Origin: Cricetibacter osteomyelitidis
Lineage (GTDB): Bacteria > Pseudomonadota > Gammaproteobacteria > Enterobacterales > Pasteurellaceae
Reading direction: 5' to 3'
Length of the DNA: 64,000 nucleotides
Assembly: GCF_004340985.1 (NCBI RefSeq)
Contig: NZ_SLYB01000006.1
Coordinates: 1-64,000 of the forward strand
Of this stretch, positions 1-8,865 are shown piece after piece. Within the stretch, counting starts at the first letter, position 1, and the number at the start of each line of letters is the position of its first letter. The translations under genes were made by a program, and so were the position numbers. The notes under the pieces are model-generated. The model was not told the origin of the DNA. It did no database searches and saw only the letters and a list, made by a program, of their open reading frames with translations.

Positions 1-285
1 AACGCAGTGAGAGTATCGGAGCAAGGCAAAAAACTTTACAAACGCCGAGCGGAAACAGTAGAACGCAGTTTTGCCGATGCAAAACAACATCACGGTCACC
101 GTTATGCCCGTTATAGAGGACTATCTAAAGTTCAAATGCAATGCTTCCTTGCAGCCGTGGCACAAAATATCAAGAAAATCGCCCTGGTGGTATGGGCTTT
201 TTTATACTGTTTATGGCTCAAATTATGTACGTCTAGAGTATTTGCAAAAAAATCAGGGAAAATGACTGCTTGTGTGGTTATCTGA
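1..285 (+). pseudogene. Transposase C-terminal fragment (IS1182-like), cut by the window edge
   Basis: The reading frame is open from base 1 and ends at 285, giving about 94 residues of a transposase C-terminus. The stretch ETVERSFADAKQHHG followed by RYRGLSKVQMQ and a segment ending QNIKKIAL is typical of the DDE transposases of the IS1182 group, where the E of ERSFADAK is the last catalytic acid. The N-terminal part lies outside the window, so I cannot tell whether the element is intact. The last 35 residues do not match what I know of the family and may be a read-through tail. Confidence 0.75.
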
Positions 286-375
286 AAGGGAATATCAAGA
301 GAAAGGTGAAAAAACTAAAAAATAAACCCTCTTTTATCAAATTGCTTTGAAAAAGTGGGTTTGTCAGTAGTCTGC
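1..375 (+). mobile_element. Right end of an insertion sequence
   Basis: The transposase fragment is followed by about 90 bp without a gene. The segment ending GGTTTGTCAGTAGTCTG near 358-374 looks like an insertion-sequence terminus, and the mfd terminator hairpin starts immediately after it. The boundary is inferred; the other end and any target duplication are outside the window. Confidence 0.45.
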
Positions 376-398
376 CCGTCTATGTATCACATAGACGG
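376..398 (-). terminator. Hairpin downstream of mfd
   Basis: A 9-bp inverted repeat (CCGTCTATG and CATAGACGG, 5-nt loop) lies just past the mfd stop codon. It is in the right place to end mfd transcription on the minus strand, though no long T-run follows it in that direction, so termination may be weak. Confidence 0.5.
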
Positions 399-408
399 TT
401 TACGCTTT

Positions 409-3400
409 TTACGTTAGTTCTATCACCAAATTCTCCACAAATTCCAACCGCTCTTTGTAGCTGGTAAAGGTTTTATTAAAGCGGAATTTTGTCGGTCCGT
501 CGAATTTGTAGATTTGCGGTTCGCTGCGGATAAGCTGAATAAATTTCACCGGATCCACATCCGTATTCGGGGCAAATTCTATAAAACCACCTTGAGCGGT
601 GGAGTCGATACGTAACACTTTAAGCGGTTTGGCAATTAAGCGGAGTTCGGCAATTTTCAATAAATTGTTTGCCGCTTCCGGTAAGCTGCCGAAACGATCA
701 ATCAGCTCGACTTTCAATTCATCCAAGGCTTGTTTATTGTCACTACCTGCAATACGTTTGTAGAAAGATAACCGCATATTCACATCGCCGAGATAATCTT
801 CCGGTAATAACGCAGGGATTCGCAGATCAATTTCCAATTGATGGTTTTGCGTGAGTTCTTCCAAACTTGGCTCACGCCCTTCTTTCAACGCCTCTACCGC
901 ACTTTCCAATAAATCCATATAAAGAGAAAAACCGATGCTTTCGATTTGTCCGCTTTGTTCCGAACCGAGCAATTCACCGGCTCCGCGAATTTCCAAATCA
1001 TGTGTGGCAAGCACAAAACCGGCACCTAGATTATCCAAACTTTCCAAGGCTTCCAAGCGTTTTACCGCATCTTTGGTCATGGCTTTCGGGTGCGGAGTCA
1101 GCAAATAAGCATAAGCCTGATGATGGGAACGCCCCACTCGGCCGCGTAATTGATGCAGTTGGGCCAAACCGAAATGATCCGCCCGTTCGATAATAATGGT
1201 GTTTGCCGTCGGCACGTCGATACCGGTTTCGATAATGGTGGAACAGACCAGCACATTAAAACGCTGATGATAAAAATCCGACATCACTCGCTCTAATTCC
1301 CGCTCCCGCATTTGACCGTGACCGATAGTCACGCGGGCTTCCGGCACAAGTGCGGTAAGTTTTTCCGCACAATTTTCAATACTCGCCACATCGTTATGCA
1401 GATAATAAACCTGCCCGCCCCGCAGAATTTCCCGCAGAATGGCTTCACGGATAATCACATCATCCGCTTGCCGCACGAAAGTTTTAATGGTCAAACGACG
1501 AGCCGGCGGCGTAGAAATAATGGATAAATCCCGAATGCCGTTCATCGCCATATTCAATGTTCTCGGAATCGGCGTTGCCGTCAGCGTCAAAATATCTACA
1601 TTGGCTCGCAGCTGTTTGATTTTCTCTTTTTGCCGCACGCCGAAACGGTGTTCCTCATCAATAATCAGCAGACCTAAATCATTAAATTGCACATCGGATT
1701 GAATCAGCTTGTGCGTACCGATCACAATATCCGCTTTGCCGTCCGTGAGATCCTGCAAAATTTGCTTTTGTTCTTTGCTCGTTTTAAAACGGGACAACAC
1801 TTCCACACTTACCGGCAAATTAGCGAAACGATCTTTAAAATTTTCATAATGCTGTTGAGCCAATAAGGTAGTCGGCACCAATACCGCTACCTGTTTGTTA
1901 TTCATCACCGCTAAAAATGCCGCCCGCATTGCGACTTCCGTTTTGCCAAAGCCCACATCGCCGCACACCAAGCGATCCATTGCTTTGGCTTGGCACATAT
2001 CGGCAATCACCGCATTAATCGCCATTTCCTGATCGAATGTTTCCTCAAAAGGGAAAGTGGCGGCGAATTTTTGCATTTCATCGCGATCATATTGGAAAGC
2101 AAAGCCTTTTTTCACTTCCCGTTGAGCATAAATATCCAATAATTCCGCCGCCACATCGCGGATTTTTTCTGCCGCTTTTTGGCGGGAACGCACCCACGCC
2201 TCACTGCCTAATTTGTGCAATGGTGCGGTTTCATCCGCACCGCCCACATAACGGCTAATTAAATGCAGAGATGATACCGGCACATAGAGTTTGGCATCGT
2301 TGGCATAGCCAAGCAGCAAATATTCAGCAGTAATCCCACCGTTTTCAATGGTCACTAAGCCGCCGTAACGCCCTACGCCATGCTCTAAATGCACCACAGC
2401 CTGACCGATTTTTAATTCCGCTAAATTACGAATCAGAGTATCCGGATTAACGGATTTGCGTTTATCCCGGCTGCGTTGTTGCACCCGTTCACCAAGCAGC
2501 TCCGTTTCGCAAATAATTGCCAATTTCCGCCCTTCGCCCTGTATGATAAAACCATGGTCTAGCCCACTGATAAGCAACCCGGTTTTTTGTGCCGTCGGCA
2601 TTGATAAACTACTGATTTGCTGCGGTTTTAATTTTAACGGCTTTAACAAATCCAGTAAGGTTTCCCGCCGCCCTTCGCTTTCTACGGAAAAAATAATCTG
2701 TCCGTCAAAATGTTCTATAAATTGACGTAACAAATGCAACGGTTCTTTTTGCTGTGCCTGAATCATCAATTCCGGTAAGGATTCCACCGTTAGATTTTGC
2801 TGCCGTGCCGATGTGCGGACTTTTTCCGTTTTTAAGGTGATACGGGGATAATTTTTTAAAGTGCGGTTGATTTCGTCGATTTTTAGCCATAGTTGCGACG
2901 GAGCCAGTAAAGGCCGCATAGGATCCACTTTGCGACTTTCAAAACGGCTTTCCGCATCGCTGTAAAAACGTTCCGCCTGTTCGTTATTATGTTCAAAATC
3001 AATAATTAAACTTTTTTCCGGCAGATAATCAAACAAGGTAGCCATTTGTTCAAAAAACAGCGGCTGCCAATATTCAATCCCGGCGACCAGCGTGCCTTTG
3101 CTTACTTGTTGATAAATATGTTCCGGATCGCGGCGGATTTCGCCAAAGGTATCACGGAATCGACTGCGGAAAAATTCAATGCCTTTTTCATCTGTGGGAA
3201 ATTCATTGGCGGGCAATAAATTGATTTGTGGAATTTCATCAAGACTGCGTTGGCTGTCCACATCAAAAGTGCGGATAGAATCAATTTCATCATCAAAAAA
3301 ATCTAAGCGAAAAGGCACCGCACTTCCCATAGGAAACAGATCCAATAACGCTCCCCGCACGGCATATTCGCCGTGTTCTAATACTTGTTCCACCGCCCGA

Positions 3401-3849
3401 TAACCGGCATTTTCCAGTTGCAGTCGCATTTTTTCGATACGCAGCATATCACCTTTTTTTATCAGCAGCACATTATTTGCCAAAAATGACGGCGGACACA
3501 GGCGTTGCATTAAGGTGGTAATCGGTAAAATCAATATGCCCTGTTTGGTGTTTTGCACATAATACAAGGCACTCAAACGAGCGGATATAATATCTTGATG
3601 CGGTGAAAAATTATCATAAGGTAAAGTTTCCCAATCGGGAAAAAAACTCACCGGAAGTGCGGTCCGTTCTGATAAAATTTTTTCCAAACGCACCGCACTT
3701 CGGGTGTCGTTGGTGACAATCACGGTCAAACCTTTGTTTTGATTTGCAATTTCCGCTAAAGCTAAAGATTCCGATCCGTTGATTACGTTGGCAAGAATTT
3801 TATGATCTTGCGGTTGAGTTGGAATGTTGAGATTAAAGTAGGTGTTCAT
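409..3849 (-). CDS. mfd: Transcription-repair coupling factor Mfd
   Basis: A cytoplasmic ATP-dependent translocase that removes RNA polymerase stalled at DNA lesions and recruits UvrA. The 1146-residue length matches the roughly 1150 of the family. The order of parts is as expected: an N-terminal UvrB-like region, a CarD-like polymerase-interaction domain (around the segment ending HLEHGVGRYGG), then a helicase core with Walker A GDVGFGKTEVAMRAA near residue 630, the DEEH box in LIIDEEHRFGV and motif VI QLRGRVGRS. The C-terminal TRCF domain follows. No lesion is visible. Several Haemophilus-type uptake sequences fall inside the gene. Confidence 0.97.
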   Translation of the reverse strand: MNTYFNLNIPTQPQDHKILANVINGSESLALAEIANQNKGLTVIVTNDTRSAVRLEKILSERTALPVSFFPDWETLPYDNFSPHQDIISARLSALYYVQNTKQGILILPITTLMQRLCPPSFLANNVLLIKKGDMLRIEKMRLQLENAGYRAVEQVLEHGEYAVRGALLDLFPMGSAVPFRLDFFDDEIDSIRTFDVDSQRSLDEIPQINLLPANEFPTDEKGIEFFRSRFRDTFGEIRRDPEHIYQQVSKGTLVAGIEYWQPLFFEQMATLFDYLPEKSLIIDFEHNNEQAERFYSDAESRFESRKVDPMRPLLAPSQLWLKIDEINRTLKNYPRITLKTEKVRTSARQQNLTVESLPELMIQAQQKEPLHLLRQFIEHFDGQIIFSVESEGRRETLLDLLKPLKLKPQQISSLSMPTAQKTGLLISGLDHGFIIQGEGRKLAIICETELLGERVQQRSRDKRKSVNPDTLIRNLAELKIGQAVVHLEHGVGRYGGLVTIENGGITAEYLLLGYANDAKLYVPVSSLHLISRYVGGADETAPLHKLGSEAWVRSRQKAAEKIRDVAAELLDIYAQREVKKGFAFQYDRDEMQKFAATFPFEETFDQEMAINAVIADMCQAKAMDRLVCGDVGFGKTEVAMRAAFLAVMNNKQVAVLVPTTLLAQQHYENFKDRFANLPVSVEVLSRFKTSKEQKQILQDLTDGKADIVIGTHKLIQSDVQFNDLGLLIIDEEHRFGVRQKEKIKQLRANVDILTLTATPIPRTLNMAMNGIRDLSIISTPPARRLTIKTFVRQADDVIIREAILREILRGGQVYYLHNDVASIENCAEKLTALVPEARVTIGHGQMRERELERVMSDFYHQRFNVLVCSTIIETGIDVPTANTIIIERADHFGLAQLHQLRGRVGRSHHQAYAYLLTPHPKAMTKDAVKRLEALESLDNLGAGFVLATHDLEIRGAGELLGSEQSGQIESIGFSLYMDLLESAVEALKEGREPSLEELTQNHQLEIDLRIPALLPEDYLGDVNMRLSFYKRIAGSDNKQALDELKVELIDRFGSLPEAANNLLKIAELRLIAKPLKVLRIDSTAQGGFIEFAPNTDVDPVKFIQLIRSEPQIYKFDGPTKFRFNKTFTSYKERLEFVENLVIELT

Positions 3850-3852
3850 TGA

Positions 3853-4326
3853 TTATAGTTTTAGTAGCAATATCATAGGATCAATCGGAGATGACCGGAA
3901 TCCATAGTATAAATAAAATTGTTTTGCCCGCTCATTTAATGCGTGAACCAATAATGCTCTGGCGCCGATATGTTCACTTACATTTCCAGCCCGTATAATT
4001 GCATCTTTTAGTAAACCAACGCCCATATGTCGCCCCTGCATAGAATAGTCAACCGCTAATCGAGCCAACACAATAACGGGAATAGGGTTCGGCATATTAC
4101 GGCGAATATTACTTGTTGCGATTTCGTGGCTTACCGAACCGGAAGCAAGAGCATAATAACCCAGCGCTCTATTATGTTCATCACATATAACAAAAGTACG
4201 GCTTGCTTTGCTTTTTTGATTTTTCAATGCCTGATTCTTTAACCAAGAATTCAAGCTCAGTTCTGTACAATCAAAATCGGCAATATAGTGAATATCCGAT
4301 AATAAACAAAGATTAAATTCCGGCAT
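3853..4326 (-). CDS. GNAT acetyltransferase toxin, TacT-like
   Basis: A 157-residue GCN5-type N-acetyltransferase. The acetyl-CoA loop is visible as QGRHMGVGLL and the conserved aromatic end of the fold as FYLYYGFRSS, where a Tyr is usually the general acid. Paired with a DUF1778 antitoxin it fits the TacT/AtaT family, which acetylates aminoacyl-tRNA and stops translation. The start is taken at the ATG that overlaps the antitoxin stop (TAATG at 4324-4328), implying translational coupling. An in-frame ATG 15 bp upstream is less likely. The amino-acid specificity cannot be read from the sequence. Confidence 0.88.
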   Translation of the reverse strand: MPEFNLCLLSDIHYIADFDCTELSLNSWLKNQALKNQKSKASRTFVICDEHNRALGYYALASGSVSHEIATSNIRRNMPNPIPVIVLARLAVDYSMQGRHMGVGLLKDAIIRAGNVSEHIGARALLVHALNERAKQFYLYYGFRSSPIDPMILLLKL

Positions 4327-4592
4327 TATTCTTGTTCCCAAGGTGCTTTTTTCGCAAATAACCGCTCTAAACCCGGATTATACTGAGCAGGCTCTTCTAA
4401 AATTTGTAAAAATTGATTGTATTGTTCTTCACTCACAGAAAAAACCGTGCGATCTAAAATCACATTTTGTGCTTCCTTACAAGCCACTTCCAACATAAAA
4501 TCAGAACGGGTTTTTCCTAACAATGCCGCAGCTTGATCGATAAGATCGCGTTGACTTGGCAGTGCTCTTAAATTGATTGGTGCGCTTCTCAT
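4326..4592 (-). CDS. DUF1778 antitoxin, TacA-like
   Basis: An 88-residue protein with an N-terminal ribbon-helix-helix segment (INLRALPSQRDLIDQAA followed by LGKTRSDFML) and a C-terminal tail (NPGLERLFAKKAPWE) of the kind that wraps the acetyltransferase toxin. The family binds its own promoter and neutralises the toxin. It is the first gene of the pair and overlaps the toxin start. The 7-bp tandem repeat ends two bases before its ATG, and the last repeat unit supplies a GGA Shine-Dalgarno core 6 nt ahead of the start codon. Confidence 0.9.
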   Translation of the reverse strand: MRSAPINLRALPSQRDLIDQAAALLGKTRSDFMLEVACKEAQNVILDRTVFSVSEEQYNQFLQILEEPAQYNPGLERLFAKKAPWEQE

Positions 4593-4594
4593 TA

Positions 4595-4790
4595 TTTATC
4601 CTTTATCCTTTATCCTTTATCCTTTATCCTTTATCCTTTATCCTTTATCCTTTATCCTTTATCCTTTATCCTTTATCCTTTATCCTTTATCCTTTATCCT
4701 TTATCCTTTATCCTTTATCCTTTATCCTTTATCCTTTATCCTTTATCCTTTATCCTTTATCCTTTATCCTTTATCCTTTATCCTTTATCC
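4595..4790. repeat. 28 tandem copies of a 7-bp repeat (TTTATCC; GGATAAA on the minus strand)
   Basis: The array spans 196 bp, exactly 28 units, with no interruption seen. It lies in the predicted 5' untranslated region of the tacA/tacT-like operon, between a good promoter at 4814-4842 and the antitoxin ATG at 4592. Tandem repeats of this length are typical of slipped-strand (phase-variable) loci in Haemophilus. The plus-strand frames through it (LYPLSFI repeats) are not genes. Confidence 0.97.
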
Positions 4791-4813
4791 TGAAATACAC
4801 ATCAGATATACAA

Positions 4814-4842
4814 ATAATAATTTAGATAAATAATTAAGTCAA
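4814..4842 (-). promoter_or_regulatory. Sigma-70 promoter for the toxin-antitoxin operon
   Basis: On the minus strand TTGACT (4842-4837) and TATTAT (4819-4814) are separated by exactly 17 bp. The inferred transcription start near 4807 lies upstream of the repeat, so the whole array would be transcribed as leader RNA. Confidence 0.65.
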
Positions 4843-4854
4843 CTCAAAACACAT

Positions 4855-4886
4855 AAAAAAACCCGACCAAAGGCCGGGTTTTATAT
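4855..4886 (-). terminator. Rho-independent terminator of porin gene 1
   Basis: A GC-rich hairpin (CCCG...CGGG with the core AAGGCCGGG) flanked by A- and T-runs follows the porin stop. The same hairpin, nearly unchanged, follows each of the other three porin genes. Confidence 0.9.
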
Positions 4887-4901
4887 ATAATCTAACTGAA
4901 A

Positions 4902-5975
4902 TTAGAAATGTACACGTAAGCCAACACCGAAGACATTGTCTTTTTCAGTTTCACCTATTAGTGCATCTTTAGTACGTTGATGAGCATATTCGATATAAGG
5001 CACTACATTTTTATGTAATTTATAATCGATACCTGCTGTATATTGGTTTATAATTTCAGTTGTATAAGCTAAAGAATCATATTTAGTATCAAGACGTTCC
5101 CATTGAACATATAAACGTGACTCAGGTACTACACGATATCCCGCATCTAAAAGGATATAATTATGTTTTTTATCCCTAACAACTGAATAAGCGGCTAAAG
5201 AATTACCGAATTCTTCTGCTGATCTTACATAACTTACAGCAATATCGAATGGTCCGTATACATAACCTAAATGAGCACCCCAATCTGATTTTTTAGATCC
5301 TGTGTCACTGCCATGACCTTCCCGACGGTCTTCGGTATAAAGTAATGCCGCATTGAATGATTGCATATCATCAATATCAAGATTATAGAATGCTACTGCG
5401 CCGAAACCATTTTTATAATCTCCAGAAGTCACCTTATTATAACTTTTATCTGCATCACCAAATAAATAATCCAAACCGAAGCTAAAACCGTTCCATTCTG
5501 CCGAACGGAATTTCACGGATTTATCACTGCGGGTTGTTAACGGACTTAATGCAGCACTGTTATAATATGCTGAATCTTGTAAGAAATCATCCGCATTAGT
5601 CAATTGACGACCAAAGCTTAAGGCACCAACATCCTGATGTTTGAAACCTAAGTACAATTCACGCGTTGTCGGATCACCCCAACCACTCTTAGAACCTTGT
5701 TGTGCTGTTTTAGCTGATTCTGCTTCAAAACGAAGTTGATAACCGCCAAACGCAGAGAAACCGTTACCTAAATCATGTGAAGCTCTAAAAATAAGACGTG
5801 AACCGTCATTTTTTAAATCTCCGCGTTGATCATCGCCAACACGACCTAAGAACATACGAACAGAACCACCTAATTCTACTTTAGTTCCTTCTTGTTCATA
5901 CACTGTTATAAGTGCGTTTGCAGAACTTGTTGCTGCCATTGCTGCAACCGCTAATGCTACTAATGTCTTTTTCAT
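4902..5975 (-). CDS. OmpP2-like trimeric porin, copy 1
   Basis: A 357-residue outer-membrane general porin of the Pasteurellaceae OmpP2/OmpH type. It has a Sec signal peptide ending SSANA, a mature start ALITVYEQEGTKVELGG, strongly patterned beta-strands and a C-terminal phenylalanine (GVGLRVHF), the signal for outer-membrane assembly. It is last in the direction of transcription of four tandem paralogues. Compared with the others, differences are concentrated in short surface-loop segments such as SAKTAQQGSKSGWG and KSYNKVTSGDYKNG. It has its own promoter, CRP-like site and terminator. The start is supported by AGGGA 8 nt upstream. Confidence 0.93.
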   Translation of the reverse strand: MKKTLVALAVAAMAATSSANALITVYEQEGTKVELGGSVRMFLGRVGDDQRGDLKNDGSRLIFRASHDLGNGFSAFGGYQLRFEAESAKTAQQGSKSGWGDPTTRELYLGFKHQDVGALSFGRQLTNADDFLQDSAYYNSAALSPLTTRSDKSVKFRSAEWNGFSFGLDYLFGDADKSYNKVTSGDYKNGFGAVAFYNLDIDDMQSFNAALLYTEDRREGHGSDTGSKKSDWGAHLGYVYGPFDIAVSYVRSAEEFGNSLAAYSVVRDKKHNYILLDAGYRVVPESRLYVQWERLDTKYDSLAYTTEIINQYTAGIDYKLHKNVVPYIEYAHQRTKDALIGETEKDNVFGVGLRVHF

Positions 5976-6061
5976 AGTTTAATCCCTCTGGTGATTAAAT
6001 ATATTAATTATTAGATAAATTAGATTGAACTTACTTTAAAATAAAGTGTCCACCCGACGTG

Positions 6062-6134
6062 ATAATCTCAAAAGATTATGACAGTGTCAAATAAAAATAT
6101 ACTTAAACATGTAGAAAATCTGATACAGATCACA
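6062..6134 (-). promoter_or_regulatory. Promoter and CRP-like site of porin copy 1
   Basis: On the minus strand TTGACA (6090-6085) and GATTAT (6067-6062) are 17 bp apart. TCTGATACAGATCACA at 6119-6134 matches the TGTGA-N6-TCACA CRP consensus at 9 of 10 positions and is centred about 71 bp before the expected start, a usual class I activator position. Confidence 0.65.
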
Positions 6135-6175
6135 TAATCACACTATATTTTGCTTAAAATTAAATCACAACATAT

Positions 6176-6207
6176 AAAAAAACCCGACTAAAGGCCGGGT
6201 TTTATAT
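6176..6207 (-). terminator. Rho-independent terminator of porin gene 2
   Basis: The same CCCG...CGGG hairpin with flanking A/T runs as at the other porin genes, directly after the copy 2 stop codon. Confidence 0.9.
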
Positions 6208-6229
6208 TTTATGTGTAATCTAACTGAAA

Positions 6230-7303
6230 TTAGAAATGTACACGTAAGCCAACACCGAAGACATTGTCTTTTTCAATTTCACCTATTATTGCATATTTAG
6301 TACGTTGGTGAGCATATTCAATATAAGGCACTACATTTTTATGTAATTTATAATCGATACCTGCTGTATATTGGTTTGTAATTTTGCTTGTATAAGGTAA
6401 ATAATCATATTTAGTATCAAGACGTTCCCATTGAACATATAAACGTGATTCAGGTACCACACGATATCCTGCATCTAAAAGGATATAATTATGTTTTTTA
6501 TCCCTAAAAACTGAATAAGCGGCTAAAGAATTACCAAATTCTTCTGCTGATCTTACATAACTTACAGCAATATCGAACGGTCCGTATACATAACCTAAAT
6601 GAGCACCCCAATCCGATTTTTTGGCTCCGGTATCACTGCCATAACCTTCCTTATGGTCTTCGGTATAAAGTAATGCCGCATTGAATGATTGCATGTCATC
6701 AATATCAAGATTATAGAATGCTACTGCACCGAAACCATTTTTATAATTTCCATAAGCCGCCTTATTATAACTTTTATCTGCATCACCAAATAAATAATCC
6801 AAACCGAAACTAAAACCGTTCCATTCTGCCGAACGGAATTTCACGGATTTATCACTGCGGGTTGTTAACGGACTTAACGAAGCACTAGTATAATATGCCG
6901 CATCTTGTAAGAAATCATCCGCATTAGTCAATTGACGACCAAAACTTAAGGCACCAACATCCTGATGTTTGAAACCTAAGTACAATTCACGTGTTGTCGG
7001 ATCACCCCAACCACTATCAGAACCACGTTGTGCTGGTTTAGCTGATTCTGCTTCAAAACGAAGTTGATAACCGCCAAACGCAGAGAAACCGTTACCTAAA
7101 TCATGTGAAGCTCTAAAAATAAGACGTGAACCGTCATTTTTTAAATCTCCGCGTTGATCATCGCCAACACGGCCTAAGAACATACGAAGAGAACCACCTA
7201 ATTCTACTTTAGTTCCTTCTTGTTCATACACTGTTATAAGCGCGTTTGCAGAACTTGTCGCTGCCATTGCCGCAACCGCTAATGCTACTAATGTCTTTTT
7301 CAT
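6230..7303 (-). CDS. OmpP2-like trimeric porin, copy 2
   Basis: A 357-residue paralogue of the neighbouring porins with the same signal peptide, strand framework and terminal Phe. Variable patches include SAKPAQRGSDSGWG, KSYNKAAYGNYKNG and the loop around KYDYLPYTSK. It is nearly identical to copy 1 elsewhere, including at silent positions, which suggests recent duplication or gene conversion. It would form a water-filled outer-membrane channel for small hydrophilic solutes. Confidence 0.93.
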   Translation of the reverse strand: MKKTLVALAVAAMAATSSANALITVYEQEGTKVELGGSLRMFLGRVGDDQRGDLKNDGSRLIFRASHDLGNGFSAFGGYQLRFEAESAKPAQRGSDSGWGDPTTRELYLGFKHQDVGALSFGRQLTNADDFLQDAAYYTSASLSPLTTRSDKSVKFRSAEWNGFSFGLDYLFGDADKSYNKAAYGNYKNGFGAVAFYNLDIDDMQSFNAALLYTEDHKEGYGSDTGAKKSDWGAHLGYVYGPFDIAVSYVRSAEEFGNSLAAYSVFRDKKHNYILLDAGYRVVPESRLYVQWERLDTKYDYLPYTSKITNQYTAGIDYKLHKNVVPYIEYAHQRTKYAIIGEIEKDNVFGVGLRVHF

Positions 7304-7379
7304 AGTTTAATCCCTAGGTGATTAAATATATTAATTATTAGATTGAACTTACTTTAAAATAAAGTGTCCGCCCGACGTG

Positions 7380-7452
7380 ATAATCTCAGAAGATTATGAC
7401 AGTGTCAAATAAAAATATACTTAAATATATAGAAAATCTGATACAGATCACA
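7380..7452 (-). promoter_or_regulatory. Promoter and CRP-like site of porin copy 2
   Basis: TTGACA (7408-7403) and GATTAT (7385-7380) on the minus strand with 17-bp spacing; CRP-like TCTGATACAGATCACA at 7437-7452. The arrangement is the same as at copy 1. Confidence 0.65.
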
Positions 7453-7493
7453 TAATCACACTATATTTTGCTTAAAATTAAATCACAACATAT

Positions 7494-7523
7494 AAAAAAC
7501 CCGACTAAAGGCCGGGTTTTATA
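7494..7523 (-). terminator. Rho-independent terminator of porin gene 3
   Basis: The shared CCCG...CGGG hairpin with A/T runs, after the copy 3 stop. Confidence 0.9.
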
Positions 7524-7546
7524 TTTTATGTGTAATCTAACTGAAA

Positions 7547-8614
7547 TTAGAAATGTACACGTAAGCCAACACCGAAGATATTGTCTTTTTCAGTTTTACC
7601 TGTTCTTCTCTCATTAATAGTACGTTGGTGAGCATATTCGATATAAGGAACTACATTTTTATGTAATTTATAATCAATACCTGCTGTATATTGGTTTTTA
7701 ATTTCGGTTATATCCCAAGAATCAAATTTAGTATCAAGACGTTCCCATTGAACATATAAACGTGACTCAGGTACTACACGATATCCTGCATCTAAAAGGA
7801 TATAATTATGCTTTTCATCCCCATCAGCCCAAGAAGCTAAAGAATTACCGAATTCTACTGTTGATCTTACATAACTTACAGCAATATCGAATGGTCCGTA
7901 TACATAACCTAAATGAGCACCCCAATCTGATTTTTTGGATCCGGTATCACTGCCATAACCTTCATAACGGTCTTCGGTATAAAGTAATGCTGCATTGAAT
8001 GATTGCATGTCATCAATATCAAGATTATAGAATGCTACTGCACCGAAACCATTTTTATAATTGTCACGCCCCCTGTCATAACTTTTATCCGGATCACCAA
8101 ATAAATAATCTAAACCAAAGCTAAAACCGTTCCATTCTGCCGAACGGAATTTCACGGATTTATCACTGCGGGTTGTTAACGGACTTAACGCAGCACTGTT
8201 ATAATATGCTGAATCTTGTAAGAAATCATCCGCATTAGTCAATTGACGACCAAAGCTTAAGGCACCAACATCCTGATGTTTGAAACCTAAGTACAATTCA
8301 CGCGTTGTCGGATCACCCCAACTACTATCAGAACCATGTTGTGCTGTTTTAGCTGATGTTTCTTCAAAACGAAGTTGATAACCGCCAAACGCAGAGAAAC
8401 CGTTACCTAAATCATGTGAAGCTCTAAAGATAAGACGTGAACCGTCATTTTTTAAATCTCCGCGTTGATCATCGCCAACACGACCTAAGAACATACGAAC
8501 AGAACCGCCTAATTCTACTTTAGTTCCTTCTTGTTCATACACTGTTATAAGTGCGTTTGCCGAACTTGTTGCTGCCATTGCCGCAATCGCTAATGCTATT
8601 AATGTCTTTTTCAT
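7547..8614 (-). CDS. OmpP2-like trimeric porin, copy 3
   Basis: A 355-residue paralogue with a Sec signal peptide, porin framework and terminal Phe. It differs from the other copies in loop patches such as TSAKTAQHGSDSSWG, KSYDRGRDNYKNG, NSLASWADGDEKHN and a longer segment near residue 335 (RTINERRTGKTEKD). Small length changes are confined to these patches, consistent with surface-exposed loops under diversifying selection. Confidence 0.93.
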   Translation of the reverse strand: MKKTLIALAIAAMAATSSANALITVYEQEGTKVELGGSVRMFLGRVGDDQRGDLKNDGSRLIFRASHDLGNGFSAFGGYQLRFEETSAKTAQHGSDSSWGDPTTRELYLGFKHQDVGALSFGRQLTNADDFLQDSAYYNSAALSPLTTRSDKSVKFRSAEWNGFSFGLDYLFGDPDKSYDRGRDNYKNGFGAVAFYNLDIDDMQSFNAALLYTEDRYEGYGSDTGSKKSDWGAHLGYVYGPFDIAVSYVRSTVEFGNSLASWADGDEKHNYILLDAGYRVVPESRLYVQWERLDTKFDSWDITEIKNQYTAGIDYKLHKNVVPYIEYAHQRTINERRTGKTEKDNIFGVGLRVHF

Positions 8615-8699
8615 AGTTTAATCCCTAAATGATTAAATATATTAATTATTAGATTAATCAGATTGAACTTACTTTAAAATAAAGTGTCCGCCCGACGCG

Positions 8700-8772
8700 A
8701 TAATCTCAGAAGATCATGGCAGTGTCAAATAAAAATATACTTAAATATATAGAAAATCTGATACAGATCACA
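8700..8772 (-). promoter_or_regulatory. Promoter and CRP-like site of porin copy 3
   Basis: TTGACA (8728-8723) and GATTAT (8705-8700) on the minus strand, 17-bp spacing; CRP-like site at 8757-8772. Confidence 0.65.
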
Positions 8773-8812
8773 TAATTACATTATTTTTGCTTAAAATTAA
8801 ATCACAACATAT

Positions 8813-8843
8813 AAAAAACCCGACTAAAGGCCGGGTTTTTTAT
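8813..8843 (-). terminator. Rho-independent terminator of porin gene 4
   Basis: The shared CCCG...CGGG hairpin with A/T runs, after the copy 4 stop. Confidence 0.9.
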
Positions 8844-8865
8844 TTTATGTATAATCTAACTGAAA

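Noticed and set aside
4573-4833. Plus-strand frames of repeated LYPLSFI through the heptamer array
   Set aside because: They exist only because the 7-bp unit is open in several frames; no ribosome site, no homologue, and they are antisense to the toxin-antitoxin leader.
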